Positions 38,044 through 48,010 of a stretch of 64,000 nucleotides of DNA are shown here, one piece after another; within the stretch, counting starts at the first letter, position 1; every line of letters begins with the position of its first letter. The notes under the pieces are model-generated. The model made no database searches, was not told the DNA's origin, and worked only from the letters and a program-made list of their open reading frames with translations. Source of the stretch: Streptomyces achromogenes (GTDB taxonomy: Bacteria > Actinomycetota > Actinomycetes > Streptomycetales > Streptomycetaceae); contig NZ_JAUSYH010000001.1 of NCBI RefSeq assembly GCF_030816715.1, positions 1,364,001 through 1,428,000 on the forward strand, given 5' to 3'. The position numbers were made by a program, and so were the translations under genes.

Positions 38044-40506
38044 TCACGGGATCTCCTGCTCCGCCCAGATGACCTTTCCGTCGGCCGTGTACCGGGTGCC
38101 CCAGCGGTGGGCGAGCTGGGCCACCAGGAAGAGGCCGCGCCCGCCCTCGTCCGTGATCCGGGCGTGCTTGAGCCGTGGGGCCGTACTGCTGGCGTCGGTC
38201 ACCTCGCAGGTCAGGCGGGCGTCACGGAGCAGCCGCAGCCGGATGGGCGGGGTCGCGTACCGCACGGCGTTGGTGACCAGCTCGCTCACGATGAGCTCGG
38301 ACGTCATGGCAAGGTCCGTCAGGCCCCAGGCCGCCACCTGGCGGGTGGCCCGGGCGCGGACCTCGGAGACGGCGGCCGGGTCGGCCGGCACGTCCCAGGA
38401 GACGACGTACCCGGCCTCCAAGGCGTGCGTGCGGGCCAGCAGCAGGGCCACGTCGTCGGGCTGCGGCGCCGGCGCCAGCAGGTGGACCGCCGACGCGCAG
38501 AGGGCGTCCAGGTCGGCGTCGGGCCGGGACAGCACCTCACCGAGCCGGGACATGCCCAGCTCCATGTCGTGCTCGGCTCCCCGGACGAGGCCGTCGGTGT
38601 AGAGGCCGATCAGGCTGTTCTCGGCGAGGGTGATCTCGGCGGCCTCGAACGCCATCCCACCGAGTCCCAGCGGAGGCCCGGCCGGCGGCTCCGGGAAGGA
38701 CACCCGGCCTTCGGGCGTGACGACGACGGGCGGCGGATGCCCGGCCCGGGCCATGGTGAAGCGCCGGGTGACCGGGTCGTAGACGGCGTACAGACAGGTC
38801 GCGCCGAGGAAGGCGGTGGTGCCCTGCTGGGCCGCGGGGTCGTCGGTGCGCTCCGTGCTCAGCCGGAGCACGAGGTCGTCGAGATGGGCCAGCAGCTCGT
38901 CCGGCGGCATCTCCATGTCGGCGAGGGTCTGCACGGCGGTGCGCAGCCGGCCCATCGCCGCCGCGGCCGCGATGCCGTGCCCCACCACGTCGCCGACCAC
39001 CAGCCCCACCCGGGCCCCGGACAGCGGGATCACGTCGAACCAGTCGCCGCCCACGCCGTCCGTGGGGTCCGCCGGCTGATAGCAGGAGGCCACCTCCACC
39101 GCCGTTCCGCCCGCCAGGGCGTGCGGCAGCAGACTGCGCTGCAGGGTGACGGCCGCCGTGTGCTCCCGCGTGTAGCGGCGGGCGTTGTCGACGCACAGCG
39201 CCGCCCGGGCCACCAGCTCCCGGGCCAGCAGGACGTCGTCGGGGCCGAACGAGACGGGGTTGAGCGACCGCACGAACGTGGCGAGACCGAGTGCCGTGTC
39301 GCGTGCCCGCATCGGCACGGAGATGAGGGAGTGCAGCCCGAACCTGCGGATCGTCGCCGTCCGCTCGGGCTGCTCGGCGAGCCACAGTTCGTCGGTGGGG
39401 TCCAGGACGGGAAGCAGGATCGGCTCGCCGTCGATGAGCAGCTGCGCGTCGTGCGGCGGGGGCAGGAAGTCCACCCGTTCGCCCAGCCGGGCCACGGCCT
39501 CGGGGCAGCCCTCGCGCACCGAGCTGAGGCCGGCCCGGCGCATCACGGGCCTGGCCGGGGCGGGCCCGGCGTCGGTGAGCCATGTGCCGTGTCCCTCGGT
39601 GCTGAGGACCGGCTCCAGCAGGTCGACGATGACGAAGTCCGCGAACCGCGGGACGGCGAAGTCGGCGAGCTCCTGGGCGGTGCGCACGACGTCGAGGGTC
39701 GTGCCGACGCGCGCCCAGGCCTCGTTGACCAGCGACAGCAGCCGGCGGGCGGACCACCGCTCGGTGACGTCCTGCACCATGTAGCAGACCCCGGTGACCG
39801 AATCGTCGGAGCCGACCAGCGGGAAGAAGGACGTGGAGTAGGCGCGCCGGCGGTGCGGATCGGCCCAGCTCCACCCGAGGTACTCGTAGTCGTTGACCGG
39901 GGTTCGGGTCTTCAGGACCTTGCGCATGAGGCCCTCGATGGCGTCCGCCTGGAGGCCGGGCAGCAGCTCGCTCAGCCGCCGCCCCAGGCGCTGTTCACGG
40001 GGCACGCCGCCGAGGCGTTCCAGCGTGTCGTTCAGCCACACGTAACGCAGTTCCAGGTCCAGCACCGCCATCCCGACCGGGGAGCGGACGAGGAACCCGT
40101 CGAGGACGGACTGCCCCAGCGTCCACTGCCGGCTCTGCTCGCGTGCCGAGAGAAGAAAGCACTCGTCCCCGCCGATCCGGAAGGACGCGGAGACCCGCAG
40201 GGCGACGTCGACGGAGCGGCCGTCGTGGTGCCGTGCCGTGAGCTGACCGCTCCATCCCCTTCCCGCGCGGCACCGGGCCGCGACCGCCGCCACCCGCGCC
40301 GGGTCCCGCGGCATCGCCACCAGACGGCCGGCGAAACGGCCGACGACCTCGGACGCCGGGTGGCCGAGCAGTGCCTGCGCGCCTCTCGTCCAGGCGAGTA
40401 CGACGCCGTCCGCGGTCACGATCGCCGCCGCGTCGGTGGACGCGTCGAGGAGATCGCGTGGTCCCGCGGGCGTCGGGGCCTCGGAGACTTCTCGCGCTGG
40501 ATCCAT
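38044..40506 (-). CDS. PAS-PAS-GAF-SpoIIE phosphatase with C-terminal anti-sigma-factor-type kinase domain
   Basis: This cytoplasmic signalling protein has 820 residues. Two PAS domains (about 15-125 and 135-250) and a GAF domain (about 270-440) precede a PP2C/SpoIIE phosphatase (about 470-680), where GGDWFDVIPLSG and LVVGDVVGHGIAAAAAMGRLR carry the metal-binding aspartates. A HATPase_c domain of the RsbW type follows (about 700-815; SELIVSELVTNAVRYA, DEGGRGLFLVAQLAHRWG). Such proteins set sigma-factor activity by dephosphorylating anti-anti-sigma factors; having phosphatase and kinase modules in one chain suggests both directions of control. GAGGA lies about 9 bases before the ATG. It diverges from a similar gene at 40739. 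Confidence 0.93.
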   Translation of the reverse strand: MDPAREVSEAPTPAGPRDLLDASTDAAAIVTADGVVLAWTRGAQALLGHPASEVVGRFAGRLVAMPRDPARVAAVAARCRAGRGWSGQLTARHHDGRSVDVALRVSASFRIGGDECFLLSAREQSRQWTLGQSVLDGFLVRSPVGMAVLDLELRYVWLNDTLERLGGVPREQRLGRRLSELLPGLQADAIEGLMRKVLKTRTPVNDYEYLGWSWADPHRRRAYSTSFFPLVGSDDSVTGVCYMVQDVTERWSARRLLSLVNEAWARVGTTLDVVRTAQELADFAVPRFADFVIVDLLEPVLSTEGHGTWLTDAGPAPARPVMRRAGLSSVREGCPEAVARLGERVDFLPPPHDAQLLIDGEPILLPVLDPTDELWLAEQPERTATIRRFGLHSLISVPMRARDTALGLATFVRSLNPVSFGPDDVLLARELVARAALCVDNARRYTREHTAAVTLQRSLLPHALAGGTAVEVASCYQPADPTDGVGGDWFDVIPLSGARVGLVVGDVVGHGIAAAAAMGRLRTAVQTLADMEMPPDELLAHLDDLVLRLSTERTDDPAAQQGTTAFLGATCLYAVYDPVTRRFTMARAGHPPPVVVTPEGRVSFPEPPAGPPLGLGGMAFEAAEITLAENSLIGLYTDGLVRGAEHDMELGMSRLGEVLSRPDADLDALCASAVHLLAPAPQPDDVALLLARTHALEAGYVVSWDVPADPAAVSEVRARATRQVAAWGLTDLAMTSELIVSELVTNAVRYATPPIRLRLLRDARLTCEVTDASSTAPRLKHARITDEGGRGLFLVAQLAHRWGTRYTADGKVIWAEQEIP

Positions 40507-40601
40507 GGGTGCCGTCCTCTACAGCCATGGTGCTGCCTGTCCGCCCGATGCGCACGGCGTCGCCGCGCCCCGGCGGCACCGCACCGCACGCCCGCGCTCC
40601 G

Positions 40602-40661
40602 CGCGCAGACCGCCCGCGCAGGACCGCCCGCGCAGGACCGTCCGCGCAGGACCGTCCGCGC
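40602..40661. repeat. Short tandem repeat, 14-base unit, about four copies
   Basis: CGCGCAGGACCGTC is present twice exactly (40629-40642, 40643-40656), once with one change (40615-40628) and once as a 13-base degenerate copy (40602-40614), ending in CGCGC. It lies in the 232-base divergent promoter region of the two SpoIIE genes, so copy number could affect their expression. It is too short and has no spacers, so it is not CRISPR. Confidence 0.8.
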
Positions 40662-40738
40662 CGAGGGCGCGCGACGGGGCCCCGCTACCGGGCGCGCCGG
40701 ATGAGGGGCAGCATGGAGGTGCGGGAGGAGGATCCGCG

Positions 40739-42805
40739 ATGACAGCCGAACCCATCCGGTCCGACGGGACCGCGTACCGTCGGGAGGCGCCCCCGCCGAC
40801 CGGTCTGCTGGACGTGCTGAGCGTCTCCGCGATGGTCGTCGACGCCGAGGGCCGCATCGTGTTCTGGACGCCGCAGGCGGAGGAACTGTTCGGCTACACC
40901 GCGCAGGAGGCCCTCGGCAAGTACGCGGCACGGTTGTTCATCCACCCCGAGCACCTGCAGTCCGTGGTGCGGCTGTTCACGGAGGTGCTGGAGACCGGCC
41001 GGAGCTGGGCCGGCGCCTTCCCCATCCGGCACAAGGACGGCAGCAGCCGTCTCATGGAGTTCCGCAACATGCGGCTCCAGGACGATCTCGGGGACGTCTA
41101 CGCTCTGGGCATCGCCGCGGACCACGAGCTGCTGCAGCGCGTCGAGACCGACCTGGCGCTGTGCGAGCGGCTGATCAACCAGTCCCCCATCGGTCTGGCG
41201 CTGCTCGACCCGGACCTGCGATATCTCCTGGTCAACCCGGCGCTCGAGCGCATCGACGGCGTCCCCGCCGAGGACCACGTGGGCCGGCGTCTGCGGGAGA
41301 CCCTGCCGCTGCCCGACGTCGACACCATCGAGTCCGCGCTGCGCCAGGTGTTGACGACCGGCACGCCGCTCCTCGACCAGTACCACGTGGGACGGCCGCG
41401 GACCGACCCCGATCACGAGCACGCCTGGTCGCTGTCGTTCTACCGGTTGGAGGACCCCGGCGGGCGGGTGCTGGGCGCGGCCGCCTCGGTCGTCGACGTG
41501 ACCGAACGGCACCGGGTGGCCGCGGAGGCCGACCGGGCCCGCCGCCGCCTCGCCCTCATCGCCGAGGCCTCCACGCGGGTCGGCACCACACTGGAGGTGG
41601 AGCAGACCGCGCGTGAGCTGGCCGAGGTGGCGGTGCCCCAGCTCGCCGACGTGGTCGCGGTGGACGTCCTGGACTCCGCGCTGGCCTGCCGTCGCGCCCG
41701 CCGGCCGGACGACGGGCCCGAGCTCTTCCGCGCGCTCGCGCTCAAGGCGGCGCATCCCACCGTGGCGCTGCGTGCCGCCGACCCGCCGGGCGACGTCGCC
41801 GCGTACCAGGGCGACCAGTTGGTCACCCTGTGCGTGCACACCGGCCGGCCGGTCCTGGTGAGTCACGTCGGCGACCAGGACCTGCCGCGCATCGCCCGGG
41901 ACGCCGAGGCCCGCTCCCTGCTGGCCCGCGCGGGGGTGCACTCGTATCTCGCCGTGCCGTTGATCGCCCACGGCGAGGTGCTCGGCGCCCTCGACCTCAA
42001 GCGCACCCGCAACCCGCTCCCGTTCGACGAGGACGACGTCCTCCTCGCCGTCGAGCTGGCCGGCCGGGCGGCCGTGGCCATCGACAACGCCCGCTGGTTC
42101 GAGAGCGTGCGCAACACCTCCCTCACCCTGCAGCGGAGCCTGCTGCCGGAGCACCCGCCCCACCACCTGGGCCTCGACCTCGCCTCCCGCTACCAGCCGG
42201 CTCAGGCCACCAGCGAGGTCGGCGGCGACTGGTACGACGTCATCCCGCTGGCCGACGACAAGACCGCGCTGGTCGTCGGGGACGTCATGGGCAACGGCAT
42301 CGACGCGGCCGCCACCATGGGCCGGCTGCGCACCGCGACCTGCGCCTACGCGGACCTCGACCTCGAACCCGGCGCCGTGCTCCAGCACCTGGACAAGATC
42401 ACCTGCGATCTGGAGCACTACATCGTCACCTGCCTCTACGCCGTGTACGACCCCCGCACCGGACAGTGCCGGATCGCCAACGCGGGGCACATGCCGCCCG
42501 CGCTGGCCGGGCCCGGGCATCCGGCGACGCTGCTCGAACTGCCGTCCGGGGCCCCGCTCGGCGTCGGCGGCGTCCCCTTCGAGGCCAGCACGACGGCGCT
42601 GACCTCCGGCGACCTCCTGGTCCTCTACACGGACGGCCTCGTCGAGACCCGGCAGCACCCCATCGACGACCGTCTGGCGGTCCTGCTCGGCTTCCTGGAC
42701 GAGCCGCACCGGCCGCTCGAGGAGATCTGCGACCTCCTGCTGTACGGCCTGCGCCATCCCGACGACCACGACGACGTGGCACTGCTGGTGGCACGCGCCC
42801 TGTAG
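40739..42805 (+). CDS. PAS-PAS-GAF-SpoIIE protein phosphatase
   Basis: This protein of 688 residues has the same order as its divergent neighbour but no C-terminal kinase domain. PAS 1 is at about 20-130, PAS 2 at about 145-255, GAF at about 265-455 and the PP2C/SpoIIE phosphatase at about 475-688 (EVGGDWYDVIPLADDKTALVVGDVMGNGIDAAATMGRLR; late DDHDDVALLVAR). It probably acts on an anti-anti-sigma factor in response to small-molecule or redox signals. GGAGGAGGATC gives a strong ribosome site before the ATG. The two proteins likely arose by duplication and may share substrates. Confidence 0.93.
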   Translation: MTAEPIRSDGTAYRREAPPPTGLLDVLSVSAMVVDAEGRIVFWTPQAEELFGYTAQEALGKYAARLFIHPEHLQSVVRLFTEVLETGRSWAGAFPIRHKDGSSRLMEFRNMRLQDDLGDVYALGIAADHELLQRVETDLALCERLINQSPIGLALLDPDLRYLLVNPALERIDGVPAEDHVGRRLRETLPLPDVDTIESALRQVLTTGTPLLDQYHVGRPRTDPDHEHAWSLSFYRLEDPGGRVLGAAASVVDVTERHRVAAEADRARRRLALIAEASTRVGTTLEVEQTARELAEVAVPQLADVVAVDVLDSALACRRARRPDDGPELFRALALKAAHPTVALRAADPPGDVAAYQGDQLVTLCVHTGRPVLVSHVGDQDLPRIARDAEARSLLARAGVHSYLAVPLIAHGEVLGALDLKRTRNPLPFDEDDVLLAVELAGRAAVAIDNARWFESVRNTSLTLQRSLLPEHPPHHLGLDLASRYQPAQATSEVGGDWYDVIPLADDKTALVVGDVMGNGIDAAATMGRLRTATCAYADLDLEPGAVLQHLDKITCDLEHYIVTCLYAVYDPRTGQCRIANAGHMPPALAGPGHPATLLELPSGAPLGVGGVPFEASTTALTSGDLLVLYTDGLVETRQHPIDDRLAVLLGFLDEPHRPLEEICDLLLYGLRHPDDHDDVALLVARAL

Positions 42806-42846
42806 CCGCCGAACGTGCCGCACCCGGCGGGCCGGACGGAGCGGCG

Positions 42847-43491
42847 CTACGTCCGCTCGCCGGACGGCCGGACGGGGGACGTGCCCGGTTGCCGGAGGTC
42901 GGCCGTGACCAGCCCCGCGACGTGGGCCGTGACGGTGTCCAGGATGTCGGACCAGGCCGCTTCGTCGCCGAGCACGAGGTAGTTGAGGGTCAGTCCGTCC
43001 GTCATGGCGGCGAGATAGCGGGCCAGGACGGGGACGGGCACGCCGAGCCGCAGCCCCATGCCGCGGCACAGCTCCCCGATGAGCTCGGCGTAGGCCTCGC
43101 CGTACAGCTCGTACTGACGGCGGGCCAGATGCTCGAACCCGGGCTGGCGCAGGGCGTACTGAGTGAGCTCGTAGGTCAGCATGTGCGCGTCGGGGTGGGC
43201 GCGGACGTGGTCCCAGTACGCCGCGAACCCCGCGCGGACCGTCTCCTCGAGCGTGGCCCGGGGGCGGATCGCCTCCCGTACGACGCTCACCGACTGGGCG
43301 GTGAGCGTCGTGATGACGGACTCGACGAGGGCCTGCTTGGAGTCGAAGCAGTAGTGGAAGACGCTCAGTGAGACACCCGCCTCGGCGGCGATGGACCGGG
43401 TCGTCGTCCTGGGGACGCCGTCCCGGGCCATCGCTCTGATCGCCGCCTCCGTCAGCTGTCGTCGTCGCTCCGCCGACGGCATGCGCGCCAT
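42847..43491 (-). CDS. TetR/AcrR-family transcriptional regulator
   Basis: This protein of 214 residues has the helix-turn-helix AIRAMARDGVPRTTTRSIAAEAGVSLSVFHYCFDSKQAL near the N-terminus and a helical C-terminal domain of the BetI-like type. The ATG at 43491 has GGGGGAG 5 bases upstream; an ATG three codons later is possible. It is convergent with the SpoIIE gene and lies just downstream of the discoidin-dipeptidase gene on the same strand, 45 bases away, so it may be in that transcript. Its target is unknown. Confidence 0.88.
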   Translation of the reverse strand: MARMPSAERRRQLTEAAIRAMARDGVPRTTTRSIAAEAGVSLSVFHYCFDSKQALVESVITTLTAQSVSVVREAIRPRATLEETVRAGFAAYWDHVRAHPDAHMLTYELTQYALRQPGFEHLARRQYELYGEAYAELIGELCRGMGLRLGVPVPVLARYLAAMTDGLTLNYLVLGDEAAWSDILDTVTAHVAGLVTADLRQPGTSPVRPSGERT

Positions 43492-43536
43492 CCGTCTCCC
43501 CCGAGTGTCGATGCCGCGGCTGGTGCCGTGACCGCC

Positions 43537-45597
43537 CTAGGCGCTGTGGACGCCCACTTCGTACAGGGAGTATCCCCAGTCCGTGCCGCGGCCCAGACAG
43601 TGCACCCGGACGTAGCGCGCCGGGGCGCCGGCGAACTTCGCCGTGTCCAGGCCCCCGTCACCGGACGTGGTCGACCAGGCGGTCGTCCAGTTCACGCCGT
43701 CGGTGGACAGTTCGACGCGGTACGAACCGGCGTACGCGCGCTCCCAGTCGAGGGTGACGCGGGAGACGCGGTTGGTGGCGCCGAGGTCGACCTGCCAGTA
43801 CTGGTCGTCGCTCCAGTCACTGGCCCAGCGGGTGCCGTCGTCGCCGTCGACGGCCCGGCCGGGCTGGTAGCTGGTGAACGGATTGGACTCGGACGAACTG
43901 GCGGTGGCGGTGCGGCCCTTGGCGAGGTCTACCGAAGCCTGGTGCTGCTCGGTCGAGCCCCAGGTGCCGAGGTAGGACTCGGCGCCGCGGAAGAGGTCGT
44001 CCACCACGTCCTGGCCTCCTACGCGCCGGATGTCCTCGATCCAGTCGGGGATCATGCCGACGTGCGCGGCGCCGTCGGTGTTGAGGTCGAAGGTGCGCGT
44101 GCCGGTCGTCTGACGGTCGATGAGGGACCCGCCGTCGACGCTCTTGAACGGGTAGGTGACCTTGTTCGCTGCGGCGGCGCCGCGGGGGGCGGGGTGGTCG
44201 CCGATGCCGTTGAAGTCGGTGCCGAAGCCGTATCCGACGTGGTACTGGTCGCGCAGCGCGTTCGTGCGCTTCGCCTCCGCGGCGAACCCTTCCGAGCCGT
44301 GCATGTACTGGGCGACGAACCCGCCGAGGGAGTAGACGCGTTCGGTCCAGTTGAGGTCCATCCAGCTGTGCGAGGACAGCACGCCGGGGTAGTTCGCGGC
44401 CTCGAAGATGTCGAGCGCCTGGCCGGTCGCCTTGACGCTCATGTGGTCGACCTCGAGCATCATCTTGCGCTTCATCATGCCGCGCACGGCGTACTCGCCG
44501 AGCGCGGTGAGTCCGCGGGTGTTGCACTGCGCGTCGGCCTTGTACGACGGGACGTCGGTGCCCGCCGGGAGGTCCGCCTCCGCCTTCGAGGCGGCGGTGC
44601 CGATGGGGTTGTCGTGCTGCGGCCCGGTGCACTTCTCGGTCTGCCAGAAGGTGCCGGTCGACAGGAACTGCCCGACGTTGATGGCCGTTCCGAGACCGCC
44701 CTCGTCGAAGCGGACGCCGCACAGCGCGTTGTCGAACTTGTGGCACAGGAACATGCTGCGCACGCCCAGCCCGTACAGCTCGTCGAGTCCCTTGTCGACG
44801 TCGGACTTGCTGCACTGCGCGATGTCGAGGATCTGCTTGCATCCGAACGGCTCGGAGGTCTCGACGCCGAGGACGACCGCCAGCTTGCCCTGCTTGACGA
44901 CCTCACGCGCCTGCGCGCTGTCGAGGACGATCCGGAACCAGCCCTTGCCGGGGCCGCCGTACATCTTGTCGATGTGGGCCTGGAGGTCGTACGTCAGCTT
45001 CGCCTGCAGGCGGATCGAGGTCATCTCGTCGCAACTGCGGTCCTTGAACGGGTAGATGCTGCAGATCATGCCGTTCGTGACCAGGTCGTTGACGAGCACC
45101 CGTTGTCCGCCGCGCCAGGCCCGCTCGACCCAGGCGTAGTAGTTCGCCTGGTGGGTCATGGAGTCGTAGGCGGGCCAGTCCTTGAAGGTGGGCCAGCCGG
45201 TCGGGTCGTGCTTGCCGTCGCCGCCGTGGGTGATGTAGTCGAAGATCGCGAGAGTGCCGTCGGGGTAGTGCTCGGGACAGTCCTTCAGCGCGTCGGCGAC
45301 GCCGGCCTCGGAGAACACCTTGCCGCAGATCAGCCGTCCGCCGAAGGCCTCGCCCGAGAACAGGTGGTTGTGCGCGTCGACGAACCCGCGGACCCGGCCC
45401 GCCGCGTCGGTGCCGGTGAACGGTTCGCCCGTGACGCCGATCTGCGAGTCGGGGGCCGGCCGGGCCGTCGGCGTCCACCAGTCCGCGCCGGCCGCCGAGC
45501 TCGGCGTGGGCCCGAGGACGGCGGCGAGCACGAGAAGGAGGAGCGAGACGACGGTGGCGTCTCTGCGTCTGCGGTACGGGCGTCCGGTCATGGTCAC
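43537..45597 (-). CDS. Secreted M19-like dipeptidase/amidohydrolase with C-terminal discoidin (F5/8 type C) domain
   Basis: This exported protein has 686 residues. A signal peptide (about 1-36, with RRRR and a hydrophobic core) precedes a metal-dependent barrel. It shows the renal-dipeptidase order of ligands: FVDAHNHLF (His76, His78), VVLGVETSEPF, FLCHKFDN, EVDHMSVKA, SSHSWMD and GTDFNGIGDHP. A sugar-binding-type sandwich follows at about 545-686 (YWQVDLGATNRVSRVTLDWE, YRVELSTDGVNWTT). It may hydrolyse a wall- or glycan-linked peptide outside the cell. The GTG start has AGGGA 8 bases upstream; an ATG two codons later is possible. Several paired cysteines agree with secretion. Confidence 0.82.
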   Translation of the reverse strand: MTMTGRPYRRRRDATVVSLLLLVLAAVLGPTPSSAAGADWWTPTARPAPDSQIGVTGEPFTGTDAAGRVRGFVDAHNHLFSGEAFGGRLICGKVFSEAGVADALKDCPEHYPDGTLAIFDYITHGGDGKHDPTGWPTFKDWPAYDSMTHQANYYAWVERAWRGGQRVLVNDLVTNGMICSIYPFKDRSCDEMTSIRLQAKLTYDLQAHIDKMYGGPGKGWFRIVLDSAQAREVVKQGKLAVVLGVETSEPFGCKQILDIAQCSKSDVDKGLDELYGLGVRSMFLCHKFDNALCGVRFDEGGLGTAINVGQFLSTGTFWQTEKCTGPQHDNPIGTAASKAEADLPAGTDVPSYKADAQCNTRGLTALGEYAVRGMMKRKMMLEVDHMSVKATGQALDIFEAANYPGVLSSHSWMDLNWTERVYSLGGFVAQYMHGSEGFAAEAKRTNALRDQYHVGYGFGTDFNGIGDHPAPRGAAAANKVTYPFKSVDGGSLIDRQTTGTRTFDLNTDGAAHVGMIPDWIEDIRRVGGQDVVDDLFRGAESYLGTWGSTEQHQASVDLAKGRTATASSSESNPFTSYQPGRAVDGDDGTRWASDWSDDQYWQVDLGATNRVSRVTLDWERAYAGSYRVELSTDGVNWTTAWSTTSGDGGLDTAKFAGAPARYVRVHCLGRGTDWGYSLYEVGVHSA

Positions 45598-45915
45598 AGC
45601 CCACGTCCCTCGGTCGGGGGGATCGCGCGGTCGACGTGGGCTCTTCGGCTGCCCGTGAGCTTGTCATGACCGGCGCAAGATAGTGGGACGAGGATCGCGA
45701 CAGACTCCGTTGCGAGTCAATAGTCCGGGACGCTTGACCTGATGAGCCGGCCCGGCCGGTGACACGACCGGACCGGCCCAAACCTCCCACATCCGCCCGC
45801 CAGTTGCGTCGGAGTCACCGAGCGCGCACGCCCGCGCCCCGATGCGCCTACACGTTCAGGTGATGATCCACGGCAACCCGCTCCCCGCCCCTCGCGCGCC
45901 CCCTATCCAGGGATC
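45598..45915. other. Divergent intergenic region
   Basis: About 320 bases separate the dipeptidase and oxidase genes. No clean palindrome was found. TTGACT occurs on the minus strand near 45720 but without a well-spaced -10 box. No gene is seen. Confidence 0.4.
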
Positions 45916-47940
45916 ATGGACATTTCCGATCCTTCTGTAGACCCCGGCCGGCTCTCCCGACGGCGGTTCACCGCCACCGCGGCCGCCACCGCCACAGCCG
46001 CAACGGCCGCCACCGCCGGCGCCGCCGCGCTGACGGCGACCGCGGCCCCGGCCAGGGCCGTCCCCCGGCAGCCCGCCAACCCGTCCAGGTCCGCTGCCGA
46101 CTGGGCGACCTGCCTGACCGTCGCCCGCGCCCTGCTCGTGGTCGACGAGCACGACCGGCCGCTCGTGCCGGGGTACGCGAAGATCCTCGAGGGCGGGCTG
46201 CCGCGGGCCCGGACGGGTACCGGGAAGAAGGTGCTGGTGATCGGCGCCGGACCCGCCGGGCTGGTCGCCGCCTGGCTGCTCAAGCGGGCCGGTCACCACG
46301 TCACCCTCGTGGAGGCCAACGGCAACCGGGTCGGCGGCCGCGTCAAGACCTTCCGCACCGGCGGTCACGAGAACGCGCCGCAGGCCTTCGCCGACGCCCG
46401 CCAGTACGCGGAGGCGGGCGCCATGCGCATCCCCGGCAGCCACCCTCTGGTGATGAGTCTGATCGACCAACTCGGCGTCGCCAAAAGGCGGTTCCACCTC
46501 GTGGACGTCGACGCCGACGGCAAGCCCGTCAACAACGCCTGGCTGCACGTCAACGGCGTCCAGGTGCGCCGCTCCGCGTACGCGAGGTCCCCGCGCCGGG
46601 TCAACCGGTCCTTCGGTGTGCCCCGGAAGTACTGGGACGTGCCGTCCGCGGCCATTCTGCGCGGGGCCCTGGACCCGGTCCGCGACGAGTTCAGCACCCG
46701 CGGCGCCGACGGCCGACGTGTGGACAAGCCGCTGTCCGAGCGGGTGCGCGGCTGGGCGCGGGTGGTGCACAGGTTCGGGGACTGGTCGATGTACCGGTTC
46801 CTGACCGACGAGGCGGGCCTGGACGAACGGACCGTCGACCTGGTCGGCACCCTGGAGAACCTCACCTCCCGGCTGCCGCTGTCCTTCATCCACAGTTTCA
46901 TCAGCGCCTCCCTGATCAGCCCGGACACCGAGTTCTGGGAGCTGGTCGGCGGCACGGCCACGCTGCCGGACGCGCTGCTGAAGGAGGTCTCCGACGTGCT
47001 GCGCCTGGACCGGCGGGTGACGCACATCGAGTACTGGGCACCGGACCGGCAGGGCGCCGCCGACACCTCGCACGTCCGCGCCGACGGGCCGCACGTCTGG
47101 ATCGACACCGTCTCCGAGGGGCGCGACGGCAAGCCGGTGCGCCAGGAGTTCACCGCGGACCTCGCGATCGTCACGGTGCCGTTCTCGGGGCTGCGGCAGG
47201 TGCAGGTCGGTCCGCTGATGTCGTACAAGAAGCGGCGGGCCGTGGCGGAGCTGCACTACGACAGCGCGACCAAGGTGCTGCTCGAGTTCAGCCGCCGCTG
47301 GTGGGAGTTCACCGAGGCGGACTGGAAGCGTGAACTCGACGCCGTGCGGCCCGGTCTGCACGAGGAGTACCGGGCCGGGAAGGCGCCGGGCGACGGGAGC
47401 CTGCTCGGCGCCCATCCGTCCGTGCCGCCCGGGCACATCACGCCCGGGCAGCGCGTGCACCACGCGGCCCACCGATGGGCCGCGCGCGACCAGCCGGAGG
47501 CGGCGCACATCGTCGGCGGCGGCTCGGTCTCCGACAACGCCAACCGGTTCATGATCAACCCGTCGCACCCGGTCGCGGGCAGCCGCGGCGGTGTCGTCCT
47601 GGCCTCCTACAGCTGGGCCGACGACGCCTCCCGCTGGGACTCCCTCGACGACGACGCGCGCTACCCGCACGCGCTGCGCGGGCTGCAGCAGGTCTACGGC
47701 CGGCGCATCGAGGTCTTCTACACGGGCGTCGGCCGCACCCAGAGCTGGCTGCGCGATCCGTACGCCTACGGGGAGGCCTCCGTGCTGCTCCCGGGTCAGC
47801 ACACGGAACTGCTGAGCGCCATCCGCTCCCCCGAGGGGCCGCTGCACTTCGCGGGCGACCACACCTCCGTCAAGCCGTCGTGGATCGAGGGCGCGCTGGA
47901 GTCGGGGGTGCGGGCGGCACTCGAGGCGCACCTGGCCTGA
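45916..47940 (+). CDS. Tat-exported flavin amine oxidase, L-amino-acid-oxidase/L-glutamate-oxidase-like
   Basis: This protein of 674 residues should oxidise an amino acid or amine outside the cell, giving the keto acid, ammonia and hydrogen peroxide. SRRRFT (14-19) followed by a long Ala/Thr stretch ending AxA near 47 is a twin-arginine signal, fitting a protein that folds around FAD before export. The dinucleotide motif is [13 protein letters not shown] (Gly110-Gly115) with [11 protein letters not shown], and the FAD-closing segment is [22 protein letters not shown]. Length and order resemble the Streptomyces L-glutamate oxidase group, but the substrate cannot be read. No obvious ribosome site; GGGATC lies close to the ATG. 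It is separate from the epimerase gene downstream, which has its own promoter. Confidence 0.85.
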   Translation: MDISDPSVDPGRLSRRRFTATAAATATAATAATAGAAALTATAAPARAVPRQPANPSRSAADWATCLTVARALLVVDEHDRPLVPGYAKILEGGLPRARTGTGKKVLVIGAGPAGLVAAWLLKRAGHHVTLVEANGNRVGGRVKTFRTGGHENAPQAFADARQYAEAGAMRIPGSHPLVMSLIDQLGVAKRRFHLVDVDADGKPVNNAWLHVNGVQVRRSAYARSPRRVNRSFGVPRKYWDVPSAAILRGALDPVRDEFSTRGADGRRVDKPLSERVRGWARVVHRFGDWSMYRFLTDEAGLDERTVDLVGTLENLTSRLPLSFIHSFISASLISPDTEFWELVGGTATLPDALLKEVSDVLRLDRRVTHIEYWAPDRQGAADTSHVRADGPHVWIDTVSEGRDGKPVRQEFTADLAIVTVPFSGLRQVQVGPLMSYKKRRAVAELHYDSATKVLLEFSRRWWEFTEADWKRELDAVRPGLHEEYRAGKAPGDGSLLGAHPSVPPGHITPGQRVHHAAHRWAARDQPEAAHIVGGGSVSDNANRFMINPSHPVAGSRGGVVLASYSWADDASRWDSLDDDARYPHALRGLQQVYGRRIEVFYTGVGRTQSWLRDPYAYGEASVLLPGQHTELLSAIRSPEGPLHFAGDHTSVKPSWIEGALESGVRAALEAHLA

Positions 47941-47960
47941 ACGCGCGAGGCGGGGCCCGG

Positions 47961-48007
47961 CCGGCCGGGCCGTGACCGCACCGCCCGGCCGGGCCGTGAC
48001 CGCACCG
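47961..48007. repeat. Tandem direct repeat, two units of 24 bases
   Basis: Two near-perfect 24-base units starting CCGGCCGGGCCGTGACCG follow directly after the oxidase gene and end just before the palindrome at 48011. Confidence 0.75.
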
Positions 48008-48010
48008 ACA

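Noticed and set aside
40602..40661. Repeats that could suggest a CRISPR array
   Set aside because: The units are 14 bases, directly adjacent and without spacers; no cas genes are present.
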